From assembly GCA_017559845.1 (NCBI GenBank), contig JAFYQQ010000014.1:1-64000 (forward strand): DNA of 64,000 nt, read 5' to 3'. Positions within the stretch are counted from its first letter, which is position 1, and each line of letters begins with the position of its first letter. Below, in pieces: positions 17,627 through 26,299 of the stretch. Position numbers and translations under genes: made by a program. This stretch comes from Bacteroidaceae bacterium. GTDB taxonomy: Bacteria; Bacteroidota; Bacteroidia; Bacteroidales; Bacteroidaceae. The notes beneath the pieces are model-generated. The model saw nothing but the letters and a program-made list of their open reading frames with translations. It had not been told where the DNA came from and searched no databases.

Positions 17627-19417
17627 CATTCGCGTGCCGGGCAAAGTGGGCTTTACCGCTTGGACAGCAACGGTTCCCTCCTCGTCGGCAATCACCTGTA
17701 CCGGTTGGTTGTAGGCGGAGTCAATATTTTCGTCGCGGGCCAGTACAATTGGGCCGTACACCACAGCCTGGAAGGCATCTCCGGCGCGGTTACTGCCTCT
17801 GGGTGCATTAATCAGTCGTGCCTTCATCTCGAATTCCATTTCCACCTTGTCGCCAGTGTTCCATTTCCGGTCAAGGCACAGGTATTCGCCGTAGTTGACG
17901 TGCTCAACATCCTTTTCGTTCACTCTTACAATCGTGCGTTTGCTCCATTCGGGTATGCGTAGTTTTACCTCAAATCGTTCCTGTTTTTCTGGGTTAAAGG
18001 AAAGCGTAATTTTGTTTGAATGGGGGAAGTCACCCTCAATAACCAGGTTCAGGGAATTTCCTTTTGGGGTACGGGCATCAGCATGCAGGTTGTTATACAG
18101 GTTAACCGCAATGCCTTCCTGGCTCTGCATCACTGCAACGTATGGAATATAGGCCAGCCCCATGGGGCCGTTCAGGTTACAGCAGGTTACGCACAGGTCG
18201 CCGAACGTAGTTCCCCATCCCAGGTTGGTCACCTTCTCTCCGTTGAAGAGGTTGACATAGCTGAATCCGTCTCCGCTGGGCTTCATGGCGCCAATCAGTC
18301 CGTTGTAAATGTACTTCTCTATGTCGGCCGCCGCCTTGGGCGATGCGTTCAGGCGCAGGATGTGGCTGCAGAGCTTCATCCACGTAACGCCAACGCACGT
18401 TTCCATCATACGGGTGATGTTGGGGTTGGTCTGCTCGAAGGCCGTGTTGTCCCAGGCCTCGCCGTACACCTGCGGATGGTATGGCTGGTCGCCCCCGCCG
18501 TTGCCGATGATGGTGATTTCCTTGGTGCGGATGTTGTCATAGAGGTTCATCACCGCCCGACGGACATATTCGTCGCCCGTGGCGCGGTAGTAGTCCACCA
18601 ATCCCTCAAAGAGCGACATCATCTCATAGGCTTTGGGGTAGAGTCCGCCCATTTGGTGAGGGTCCACATCGTTGTAGGCCTGGGCGATAACGTTGTATCC
18701 CATTGCACCGCCGGTCTCGATGATGTACTTGGCAAAGTCGAGATAGCAGGTCTTTCCCGTCAGATTATACAATCGCATGAAAGGTTCCATCAGTGTGGCT
18801 GATTCAATGTGGTTTGAACTCCATCCCAGTTCGATCAGCTCCACCTTGGGTGCATGTCCAATCTGTTTGATGATGGCCTGTGCATGTGCTTCCATTGCTT
18901 TCAGTACCTCAGGGTCAGCATCAATTTGGCGATAGTATTCGTCCAGTCCCAGCAGTACATATTTGCGTTCCCACATGTCGCCGCCTGCTCCATCGGGCTG
19001 TTGCGATACGGGCACACAGCTGAAACTTCCGTTCTCGCGCTGTGTAGTCAGCATGTCCTTGACCGTAGCACGCATCACTTCTGCAATTTCTTCATCTTGC
19101 GTATAGCGGTAGAACATACATCCCGATCGAACGGCCTTTCCCCACATTTCGCCCAATGCAAACTGTTTGCGTCCAGTGCGGAAAAACTCGACAATTTCAG
19201 CATAGGGCATCACTCCTTTGGTCCAATGCTCAATGGAGTTTTGGATGTCGTTCTCAAAAAAACCGTTCAGCCGAACCGAACCGGCTGGCAGCGGATAAAG
19301 TTGGTCCTTCTGCACCACTTCTGCCACTTGCAACGGATCTTTTTTCACGCCCCCGCAAGAGGATACAGCACATACGGCTGCCAGTAAGGGATAGAATAGA
19401 ATGTTTTTTATCTGCAT
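17519..19417 (-). CDS. Glycoside hydrolase family 127-like (beta-L-arabinofuranosidase type), lipoprotein
   Basis: 632 residues. The N-terminus has a lipoprotein signal with lipobox (VCAVSSCGG). The body matches the DUF1680/GH127-GH146 family: an (alpha/alpha)6 barrel with GGDMWERKYVLLGL, WSSNHIESATLMEP, HPQVYGEAWDNTAFEQTNPN and the conserved CVTCCNLNGPMGLAYIP cysteine motif that coordinates zinc and holds the nucleophile, followed by C-terminal beta-sandwich modules. Such enzymes remove L-arabinofuranose from plant glycans, which fits the neighbouring GH28. The exact family and substrate are inferred. An IS4-family element begins about 100 bp upstream of the start. Confidence 0.85.
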   Translation of the reverse strand: MQIKNILFYPLLAAVCAVSSCGGVKKDPLQVAEVVQKDQLYPLPAGSVRLNGFFENDIQNSIEHWTKGVMPYAEIVEFFRTGRKQFALGEMWGKAVRSGCMFYRYTQDEEIAEVMRATVKDMLTTQRENGSFSCVPVSQQPDGAGGDMWERKYVLLGLDEYYRQIDADPEVLKAMEAHAQAIIKQIGHAPKVELIELGWSSNHIESATLMEPFMRLYNLTGKTCYLDFAKYIIETGGAMGYNVIAQAYNDVDPHQMGGLYPKAYEMMSLFEGLVDYYRATGDEYVRRAVMNLYDNIRTKEITIIGNGGGDQPYHPQVYGEAWDNTAFEQTNPNITRMMETCVGVTWMKLCSHILRLNASPKAAADIEKYIYNGLIGAMKPSGDGFSYVNLFNGEKVTNLGWGTTFGDLCVTCCNLNGPMGLAYIPYVAVMQSQEGIAVNLYNNLHADARTPKGNSLNLVIEGDFPHSNKITLSFNPEKQERFEVKLRIPEWSKRTIVRVNEKDVEHVNYGEYLCLDRKWNTGDKVEMEFEMKARLINAPRGSNRAGDAFQAVVYGPIVLARDENIDSAYNQPVQVIADEEGTVAVQAVKPTLPGTRMEFIVPTTDGSIRMTDYASVNGWQGNKICTWLPRKQ

Positions 19418-19515
19418 TGTTTGTTCTTGTTTTTTATAAACATAAGCATTTATTTACCACAAAGATACAATATTTCTTCTTTATGCCCATAATTTGTCTG
19501 GATTTTCTTCTGATA

Positions 19516-20960
19516 TTATTGCTGTCCGGTAAAACTTTTTTACGATATTTAAATTAAGGGCTGACACTTCTCACGAGGTATCAGCCCTTTTGGTTACCTT
19601 TGTCTTTGCACAAACATAATTGTAACCATGGGCAAAGATAGTTATTTTACCGGACAGCCGGTCTATAGTCAAGTGTTAAAGTTGCTTGATAAGGAGAAAA
19701 TTCTTCAAATTAGCAGGTCTACTAAAGGCAGCGAGGCCTATGTGAAGCGTTTTGACGGCTACCAGCACCTATTGGTGATGTTATTCGGTGTACTCAAACA
19801 TTTTGATTCTCTGCGCGAATTAGAGATAGGCATGAAGGCGGAAGCACACAAACTCGGACACCTTGGCATGGACTATCTGGTAAGGCGGAGTACCCTTTCC
19901 GAGGCCAATATACGCCGTCCTCAGGAGTTCTTTGCCAGTGTCTATGCATATCTCTTGGAAAAGTATGCCAAGTTTTTAGCGGACAGCCGCCCTCCCAAGG
20001 GCTATAAGGGGCAGACACACGAGCCTAAGGATTGGGAGAAACTGCTCTATATGATGGATTCTACAACCATTACACTATTTGACAACATACTCAAAGGTGT
20101 CGGACGGCATCCAAAATCCGGAAAGAAGAAAGGCGGCTTGAAGGTGCATACCTTGATGAAATATCATGTGGGAGTGCCAATGGTAGTACAGCTTACATCC
20201 GCCGCAAAACACGACCATTATCTGCTTAAGGAGGTGCATCTGCCAAAAGATTCCACTCTGGCAATAGACAGGGCCTATATTGACATAGCACAGTTTCAAA
20301 GGCTTACAGACGAGGGAGTGTGCTATGTGACCAAAATGAAGAAAAATCTCAAGTATGAGGTGCTTGATTCTATTACCTATGTCAATCCGGAGGGTCTGGT
20401 AACGCACATTGATCAAAAGCTGAGATTCACCAGAGGGGATTTAACCCATGAGGCCAGAAGGGTTGAACTCTTTAGCGAAAACAAGAAACCAGTTGTGCTG
20501 CTGACCAACAATTTTGACTTTTCTGTAGATGAGGTTTCTGAGATATATCGTCTTCGTTGGGCTATAGAGTCGCTGTACAAACAGCTCAAACAGAATTTTC
20601 CCCTGCATTTCTTCTATGGAGACAGCGTTAATGCCATACAAATACAGAGATGGGTGGTATTAATAGCCAATTTGCTAATCACGGTCATTTCAAGAAGCAT
20701 CAGGAGGAAGTGTGCCTTTTCTCAAGTGGTCGCCATGGCCCCATTAATCAAAAAGAGTTGGCTCAGGTGGTGCCTTAAGTGCTTCTTTGGCCTGTATGTT
20801 TGACCATGTCCTGTCTGGATTCTCCATAAATGCCATGAAGTCGATATAATACATAAGTGTCAGACGCGCTTACTTTTAGAGATTGTATGCCCGAAGCCTG
20901 ATTTTACTGCGCTTAGGGCAGGGATTTTATGATATTAAAAGTTTTACCGGACAGCAATAA
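19516..20960 (+). mobile_element. IS4-family insertion sequence, intact
   Basis: Element of 1445 bp bounded by inverted repeats TTATTGCTGTCCGGTAAAAC... at the left and its complement ...GTTTTACCGGACAGCAATAA at the right; the match runs about 24 bp. It carries one full-length transposase. No clear target-site duplication is visible, which agrees with a rearrangement at the right end, where a duplicated GH127 tail begins at the first base after the element. Related ends occur at 33236-33501 and, in a variant form, at 43196-43386. Confidence 0.9.
19628..20803 (+). CDS. IS4-family transposase (DUF4372-type N-terminus)
   Basis: 391 residues, full length. DDE-type residues are visible in LLYMMDSTTI (first Asp), LAIDRAYID (second Asp) and the IS4 signature Y-x2-R-x3-E-x6-K in IYRLRWAIESLYKQLKQ (catalytic Glu). 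The N-terminal part (SYFTGQPVYSQVLKLLDK) fits the DUF4372 domain of Bacteroidota IS4 elements. Codons 5-10 contain the word TTTTACCGGACAGC (19645-19658), identical to 14 bp of the element's right end, so the transposase might bind its own gene start. A -7-like TACCTTTG lies shortly upstream. Confidence 0.95.
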   Translation: MGKDSYFTGQPVYSQVLKLLDKEKILQISRSTKGSEAYVKRFDGYQHLLVMLFGVLKHFDSLRELEIGMKAEAHKLGHLGMDYLVRRSTLSEANIRRPQEFFASVYAYLLEKYAKFLADSRPPKGYKGQTHEPKDWEKLLYMMDSTTITLFDNILKGVGRHPKSGKKKGGLKVHTLMKYHVGVPMVVQLTSAAKHDHYLLKEVHLPKDSTLAIDRAYIDIAQFQRLTDEGVCYVTKMKKNLKYEVLDSITYVNPEGLVTHIDQKLRFTRGDLTHEARRVELFSENKKPVVLLTNNFDFSVDEVSEIYRLRWAIESLYKQLKQNFPLHFFYGDSVNAIQIQRWVVLIANLLITVISRSIRRKCAFSQVVAMAPLIKKSWLRWCLKCFFGLYV

Positions 20961-21018
20961 TTTTTTATGTAAAGAAATTTCCGTTCCATCGGGTTGCGGT
21001 GGAACAGATTTGAAGGGG

Positions 21019-21126
21019 TTATTGCTTGCGGGGCAGCCAGGTACAGATTTTGTTGCCTTGCCACCCGTTTACAGAGGCATAGTCGGTCATGCGAATGGAG
21101 CCGTCTGTTGTGGGGACAATGAATTC
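21019..21126 (-). pseudogene. Orphan 3' tail of a second GH127 gene copy
   Basis: The last 35 codons and stop of the GH127 gene, nearly identical to 17519-17626 (one difference lies just outside the coding part). It is part of repeat copy B, 20961-21126. The copy starts at the base after the insertion sequence and ends abruptly at GAATTC, 10 bp from the AraC stop codon. It has no start and is certainly non-functional. Confidence 0.9.
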
Positions 21127-21135
21127 ACCTTATTA

Positions 21136-21957
21136 TTATTGTTCCCTGAACTTTTTAGGGGATACTCCCACTTTGTTTTTGAAATATCGTCCGAAAAGAG
21201 ATTGGTCATTGAAATTTAATTGCCGGGCAATCTCTTTTATGCTTAGGTTTGGATCTGCAAGCATTTTTTTTGCCTCGTTTATTACAGATACCTCCAACCA
21301 CTCTATAGGTGTCTTTCCTGAAATCTCATGAATTACGGTTGAAAAATGTCGAGGTGTAAGGTTTTGTAATTCAGCATAGAATTTTACGTCTTTATGCTTT
21401 TTGTAATGCCTGAAACAGTCCTGAAGGAACTTTTGGAATATCTTGTCTTTTCTGTTCTGGAGCAGCGGATTGATACTTAATCCGGCAAAATAGGCATCTA
21501 AGATTTCAAGGCACATAGTTTGCGCCAAAGTGGACAGAATTTGTAGCCCCAAAGGTCTATCGGATTCTGCAAGCCGACGCTTGATAACACCGATAATCTC
21601 TTCTATACAATTTAATTGTCCTTGCGTCAGTGTTACGCAAGGACGACTGCGTATGTATATTTGTTGTCGGGTATTGGAAACCGGTGTAATTGTAGAGATG
21701 ACAAAATCAAAATCCGCAATTCCTACCACCCCGAAAAAATCTTCGCTGACCTCTTTAATAAAGGTTTGCGAAAAAGAAGGATAAATATACAGGTCACCGG
21801 AATTGATGTCAAAGACATTGTTATCAAGAGACAACTGAATGTGTCCTTGTTTGCACAGGAGAAAGCCATTCTTGTCAGAATGTATAAATGGGGACATTTT
21901 ATCTACAAAATCTTTTGTGATATCAAAAATGTCGATATTATGTACTTCTCTTATCAT
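21136..21957 (-). CDS. AraC-family transcriptional regulator
   Basis: 273 residues. The N-terminal half is a cupin-like sensing domain (HIQLSLDNNVFDINSGDLYI); the C-terminal about 100 residues hold two helix-turn-helix motifs (FYAELQNLTPRHFSTVIHEI and SIKEIARQLNFNDQSLFGRY) ending in VGVSPKKFREQ, the typical AraC/XylS tail. It is divergent from the RND efflux operon across about 165 bp, so it is the likely regulator of that operon. The 3' end is intact although a rearrangement junction lies 10 bp beyond the stop. Confidence 0.92.
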   Translation of the reverse strand: MIREVHNIDIFDITKDFVDKMSPFIHSDKNGFLLCKQGHIQLSLDNNVFDINSGDLYIYPSFSQTFIKEVSEDFFGVVGIADFDFVISTITPVSNTRQQIYIRSRPCVTLTQGQLNCIEEIIGVIKRRLAESDRPLGLQILSTLAQTMCLEILDAYFAGLSINPLLQNRKDKIFQKFLQDCFRHYKKHKDVKFYAELQNLTPRHFSTVIHEISGKTPIEWLEVSVINEAKKMLADPNLSIKEIARQLNFNDQSLFGRYFKNKVGVSPKKFREQ

Positions 21958-22073
21958 GTAATTTCAACAAAATTAATTAAATCGTACAAAAATACCTAAA
22001 AATTAATAAAACTCCAATTGTTAAACTTTCTAAATCCGACAAATTGCATAATAAAGTGTAATTTTTGCTCTAA

Positions 22074-22101
22074 TTGGATATTGTTTATTCCCATAATTTT
22101 G
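22074..22101 (+). promoter_or_regulatory. Promoter of the RND efflux operon
   Basis: TTG (22074-22076), 17 bp, then TAATTTTG (22094-22101), a perfect -7 element, ends 23 bp before the membrane-fusion gene start. The site lies in the divergent region shared with the AraC regulator gene. Confidence 0.55.
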
Positions 22102-22124
22102 CTTTCGGTTTAAAATTTGAATTT

Positions 22125-23183
22125 ATGAAAAGGGTGGTATTAAAATTGTGCATTGTGGCAACAATCTTAGGGTTTTACAGTTGCCAGGAAAGCCAGAAGA
22201 CAACTGGTAAAAACACTTGGGTAAAAGTAGATACCGTAAAGAGTACTACATCTCAGGAAACGTTGCAATACCCGGCAAAAGTCAGGGCTTCGCAAGAGGT
22301 TAACATGGCATTTAAGGTAAGCGGAATCTTGCAACAGGTGTTTGTTGAAGAAGGGCAGCGACTCAAGAAAGGGGACTTGTTGGCCCAGATAGATTCACGT
22401 GACTATGAATTGCTGTTTCAAGCAGCCGAATCGGAATATCTTGGTGTAAAATCGGAAGCAGAACGGGTAATGGCCCTGTATACGGATAATGTTGCAACAA
22501 CCAGCGACTATGACAAAGCCCGTTATGGGCTGAAACAGATAACAGCAAAATATGAAAATGCAAAAAATCAGTTGGCCGATACAAAAATATATGCCCCTTT
22601 TGACGGAGTTGTCAAGGCCACTTTTTTTGATTCACCTACTGTCGTTGGTGCTGGCATGCCTGTCTTGTCTCTGCTTTCATCCGATATGCCTGAAGTGGAA
22701 ATTTATGTTCCATCCTCTACGTTTTATCGTTTGGGCGACATCGCTTCATACCGTGTCAAGTTTGATTTCTGTGACGAGCCTATACCTCTTAGTCGGATAA
22801 GCGTTAGCCCTAATGCCAATGCCAACCAACTGTATGCAATCCGATTGGCATTGCCAACTGACACTGAGGTACACCCGGCAGTGGGTATGTCGGCAATGGT
22901 TGACATTACATTTAATAATGGGAATAATCATACTGTCACCATTCCAGCAAGTGCTTTATTCTGCCAAAACAATGAAAGTTTTGTATGGATATATGCTGCA
23001 GGAACTGTAACGCTTCGCAAAGTAACAGTTTCTGCCCTGCATACTGATGGTACAGCAACAATCACAGATGGTTTGGCAACAGGAGAGACAATTGTTACAG
23101 CAGGGGTAAAAAGTTTGAGGAATAATCAGACGGTAAAACCGTTGCGCCCTAAAAGTATTACAAATATAGGAGGACTGTTATGA
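22125..23183 (+). CDS. RND efflux periplasmic adaptor (membrane fusion protein), lipoprotein
   Basis: 352 residues when started at the ATG at 22125; an upstream start in the same frame (22074) would precede the promoter -7 box and is rejected. The N-terminus has a lipobox (GFYSCQES). The HlyD/AcrA pattern follows: barrel-sandwich start (QEVNMAFKVSGILQQVFVEEGQRLKKGDLLAQID), a short helical hairpin, then YAPFDGVVKATF and beta-barrel segments. It links the inner-membrane pump to the outer-membrane channel. The stop overlaps the pump gene start by 4 bp. Confidence 0.93.
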   Translation: MKRVVLKLCIVATILGFYSCQESQKTTGKNTWVKVDTVKSTTSQETLQYPAKVRASQEVNMAFKVSGILQQVFVEEGQRLKKGDLLAQIDSRDYELLFQAAESEYLGVKSEAERVMALYTDNVATTSDYDKARYGLKQITAKYENAKNQLADTKIYAPFDGVVKATFFDSPTVVGAGMPVLSLLSSDMPEVEIYVPSSTFYRLGDIASYRVKFDFCDEPIPLSRISVSPNANANQLYAIRLALPTDTEVHPAVGMSAMVDITFNNGNNHTVTIPASALFCQNNESFVWIYAAGTVTLRKVTVSALHTDGTATITDGLATGETIVTAGVKSLRNNQTVKPLRPKSITNIGGLL

Positions 23184-26100
23184 TAGACTTTGGAAAATGG
23201 GCTTTAAGCAATAAGGCTCTCGTATGGTTTTTGGTTATAGTTCTTTTTGTTGGCGGACTGTTCTCGGCATACGACATGGGTAAACTTGAAGACCCCGAGA
23301 TTAAAGTGAAGACCGCAATGGTTGTGGCAACACGGCCGGGTGCTTCGGCAACCGAGATGGAACTTGAGGTTACTGACCCTTTGGAAAAAGCCATCAGGAC
23401 CATGGGTGATGTCAAGTATGTGCAAAGTTGGTCACGCAACGATGTCTCTATACTGCATGTGGAGTTGAATCCCACCATTAAGGATGCAGATTTGGAGCAA
23501 TGCTGGGACATATTAAGGCGACGTGTGGCAGATGCTGCGTTATCCCTTCCGAAAGGGGTTACGGTTAAGGTGCAGGATGATTTTAATCTTGTCTATGGGA
23601 TGTTCTATGCACTGACGGGAGACGGATACAGTGAACGGGAAATGTCTGATTATGCCAGGCTTATTCAACGTGAGCTGACCAATATCGGAGGAGTTGGCAG
23701 AGTCTTTATTTATGGCGAAAAGGAAGATGCGCTAAACATTATATTGTTGCCGGAGAAAATGGCCTCCCTTGGCGTTTCTCCCGCTGAGGTCATCGCCACC
23801 TTGAAAGGGCATAACAATATATATTATGCCGGATATTACAATAATGGTGATAACCGTGTAAGGGTAACTGTTATTGACCGATTCAAGACCATGGAGCAGA
23901 TTGGCCAAATGATAATACAAGGGCATGAGAACGATCAACTCCGTTTAAGTGATATCGCGAAAATAGAAACCGGATTCTCCCAGCCTGTTCTTAACAGTTT
24001 GAAACATAATGGAAAAGATGCATTGGGTATAGCTATAGCTGCCGCATCGGGAACAGACATAACCAAAGTGGGTAAAGCGGTGGAGAAAAGATTGGAGGAA
24101 CTTTCCGATAGTCGACTGCCAGCTGGGATTGAATGCAATAAAGTATTTTATCAGCCGGAAAGAGTCACCGATGCGCTGACCACCTTTTTTATAAATCTGG
24201 TGGAATCCATTGCCATAGTAATTGTTGTATTGATGCTGGCCATGGGATTCCGCAGCGGTGCAATTATTGGCAACAGCCTTCTTGTGATTGTCGTTGGTTC
24301 GTTCTTGCTGCTTGGGATGTTTGACGGAACCATGCAACGCGTATCCTTGGCTTCGTTTATTTTGGCAATGGGGATGCTCGTGGACAATGCCATTGTTATC
24401 ATTGACGGAATATCTGTTGATCTTCGTGCCGGGAAATCGCGCATGGAAGCATTGACTTCCATCGGCAAACGGACTGCAATGCCTTTATTGGGGGCTACAT
24501 TGATAGCTATACTGGCGTTTTTGCCCATCTTTTTATCGCCCGATACTGCCGGTGTATACATCAGAGACTTGTTTATTGTTTTGGCGGTCAGTTTGTTGTT
24601 GAGTTGGGTCTTGGCCCTGACACATGTTCCGTTGATGGCAAGTTGGTGGCTTAAAGTTCCCAAGCAACAGGACAACACGCCAATGTATAGCGGATGGATT
24701 TACCGTATTCTTCGCACATCGCTGACCTTTGGCTTGCGCCATCGTTTGCTCATGCTGACAGGTGGCTTGATACTGGTTGTTGGCAGCATCATCGGTTACG
24801 GACATATAAAGCAGGGCTTCTTTCCGGATATGACTTATGACCAATTGTATATCGAGTATAAACTTCCGGAAAACATCAATAATACCAGAGTGGAAAAGGA
24901 TTTGAAGGAGATAGAATCTTATTTGAAACAACGGGAAGAAGTTACGGACATCACCACCTCCCTTGGGGGAACGCCCGCCCGCTATAATCTCGTGCGCAGC
25001 ATTGCAACTCCTTCATTGTCCTATGGAGAATTGATTGTGTCCTTTACATCGGCCAAAAGTCTTGATGAAAACATGGTAGAGATACAGCATTATCTTACCG
25101 CCAATTATCCGGATGCTTATGTGAAGCTCAAGAAATACAATATCATGTACAAGAAATACCCGATTGAAGTGCAGGTGATAGGACCCGATCCGGCGGTACT
25201 GCATAGTCTGTCCCGGCAGATTCGTGACGTCATGGAACAAAGTCAGGAAGTAAGTTTAATCACCACCGATTGGGATGACAAGGTCATTCGGTATGCGGTA
25301 GATTATAAACAGAACTTGGCTCGTAATGCAGGTCTTAACAGAGAAGACATATCAATGTCTATGCTAACGGCAACAGGAGGCATACCAGTTGGTTCCTTTT
25401 ACGAAGGTCGAAATGAAAACACGATATACCTGAAATGCGAGGACGCTGATGGTGGCTCAGTTGACAATTTGGAGAACGTTCCTGTTTTTTCGCTGATACC
25501 GAATCTGAACGGAGTGTTTTCAGAAGAGATGTTGCTGAAGGCTAAAAGTGGAACACTCACTCGGCAAGAACTGATTGAAAAGGTGATGGCAACGGCTCCG
25601 CTGGCAGAGTTGGGAAATGGTATCGGTATCGAATGGGAGTATCCGGTTATACCCCGGTATAATGGCCAAAGGGCACAAAACATCATGTGTTCTCCGGTTT
25701 ACGGTATTGAGACTGAAGCTGCCCAAAAAATCATAGAGGCAAAAATAAGGCAGATAGATTTTCCAGAAGGATATACTCTTCGTTGGGGTGGTGAGAAGGA
25801 GGCAAGTTCCCAGACCTTGCACTATCTGTTCAAATATTATCCGTTGGGCGTTGTCCTTATGATTGCAGTCTTGATATTTCTCTTCAGGGATTATCGCAAA
25901 CCTATGGTCATATTGTGCTGTATTCCGTTATTGGCAGTAGGTGTTGTTGGGGCAATGTTCATTAGCGGAAAGGTTTTCAACTTTTGCGCTATAGTGGGCG
26001 TATTGGGATTGGTAGGCATGCTGATTAAAAACTGCATTGTGTTGATGGATGAAATCAATTTGCAGATAAAAGGCGGGCAAGCAGTTCACACAGCGTTAAT

Positions 26101-26299
26101 CGAAAGTTCCTGTTCCCGATTGAGAGCAGTAATGATGGCATCCTTAACAACCATATTGGGTATGATACCCTTGCTTACGGATGATTTGTTTGGTTCTATG
26201 GCTGTTACCATTATGGGCGGGCTGTTGTTCTCCACGCTTGCCACGTTGATTTATCTTCCCATATTTTATGCGTTATTTTTTAACATAAAGATAAAATGA
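23180..26299 (+). CDS. RND family efflux pump permease
   Basis: 1039 residues, the normal size for an AcrB-like trimeric proton-driven pump. Typical segments include the first membrane helix (WFLVIVLFVGGLFSAYDMGK), GASATEMELEVTDPLE, LASFILAMGMLVDNAIVIID (helix 4 with the proton-relay aspartate), and VGVLGLVGMLIKNCIVLMDE. The N-terminal membrane helix and LEDPEI are typical of the broad drug/cation efflux group. The exported substrate is unknown. It is translationally coupled to its neighbours at both ends (4-bp overlaps). Confidence 0.95.
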   Translation: MIDFGKWALSNKALVWFLVIVLFVGGLFSAYDMGKLEDPEIKVKTAMVVATRPGASATEMELEVTDPLEKAIRTMGDVKYVQSWSRNDVSILHVELNPTIKDADLEQCWDILRRRVADAALSLPKGVTVKVQDDFNLVYGMFYALTGDGYSEREMSDYARLIQRELTNIGGVGRVFIYGEKEDALNIILLPEKMASLGVSPAEVIATLKGHNNIYYAGYYNNGDNRVRVTVIDRFKTMEQIGQMIIQGHENDQLRLSDIAKIETGFSQPVLNSLKHNGKDALGIAIAAASGTDITKVGKAVEKRLEELSDSRLPAGIECNKVFYQPERVTDALTTFFINLVESIAIVIVVLMLAMGFRSGAIIGNSLLVIVVGSFLLLGMFDGTMQRVSLASFILAMGMLVDNAIVIIDGISVDLRAGKSRMEALTSIGKRTAMPLLGATLIAILAFLPIFLSPDTAGVYIRDLFIVLAVSLLLSWVLALTHVPLMASWWLKVPKQQDNTPMYSGWIYRILRTSLTFGLRHRLLMLTGGLILVVGSIIGYGHIKQGFFPDMTYDQLYIEYKLPENINNTRVEKDLKEIESYLKQREEVTDITTSLGGTPARYNLVRSIATPSLSYGELIVSFTSAKSLDENMVEIQHYLTANYPDAYVKLKKYNIMYKKYPIEVQVIGPDPAVLHSLSRQIRDVMEQSQEVSLITTDWDDKVIRYAVDYKQNLARNAGLNREDISMSMLTATGGIPVGSFYEGRNENTIYLKCEDADGGSVDNLENVPVFSLIPNLNGVFSEEMLLKAKSGTLTRQELIEKVMATAPLAELGNGIGIEWEYPVIPRYNGQRAQNIMCSPVYGIETEAAQKIIEAKIRQIDFPEGYTLRWGGEKEASSQTLHYLFKYYPLGVVLMIAVLIFLFRDYRKPMVILCCIPLLAVGVVGAMFISGKVFNFCAIVGVLGLVGMLIKNCIVLMDEINLQIKGGQAVHTALIESSCSRLRAVMMASLTTILGMIPLLTDDLFGSMAVTIMGGLLFSTLATLIYLPIFYALFFNIKIK

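Noticed and set aside
17461..21126. Composite transposon made of the repeat copies and the IS
   Set aside because: The 166-bp copies are gene tails, not transposon ends, and only one IS copy is present.
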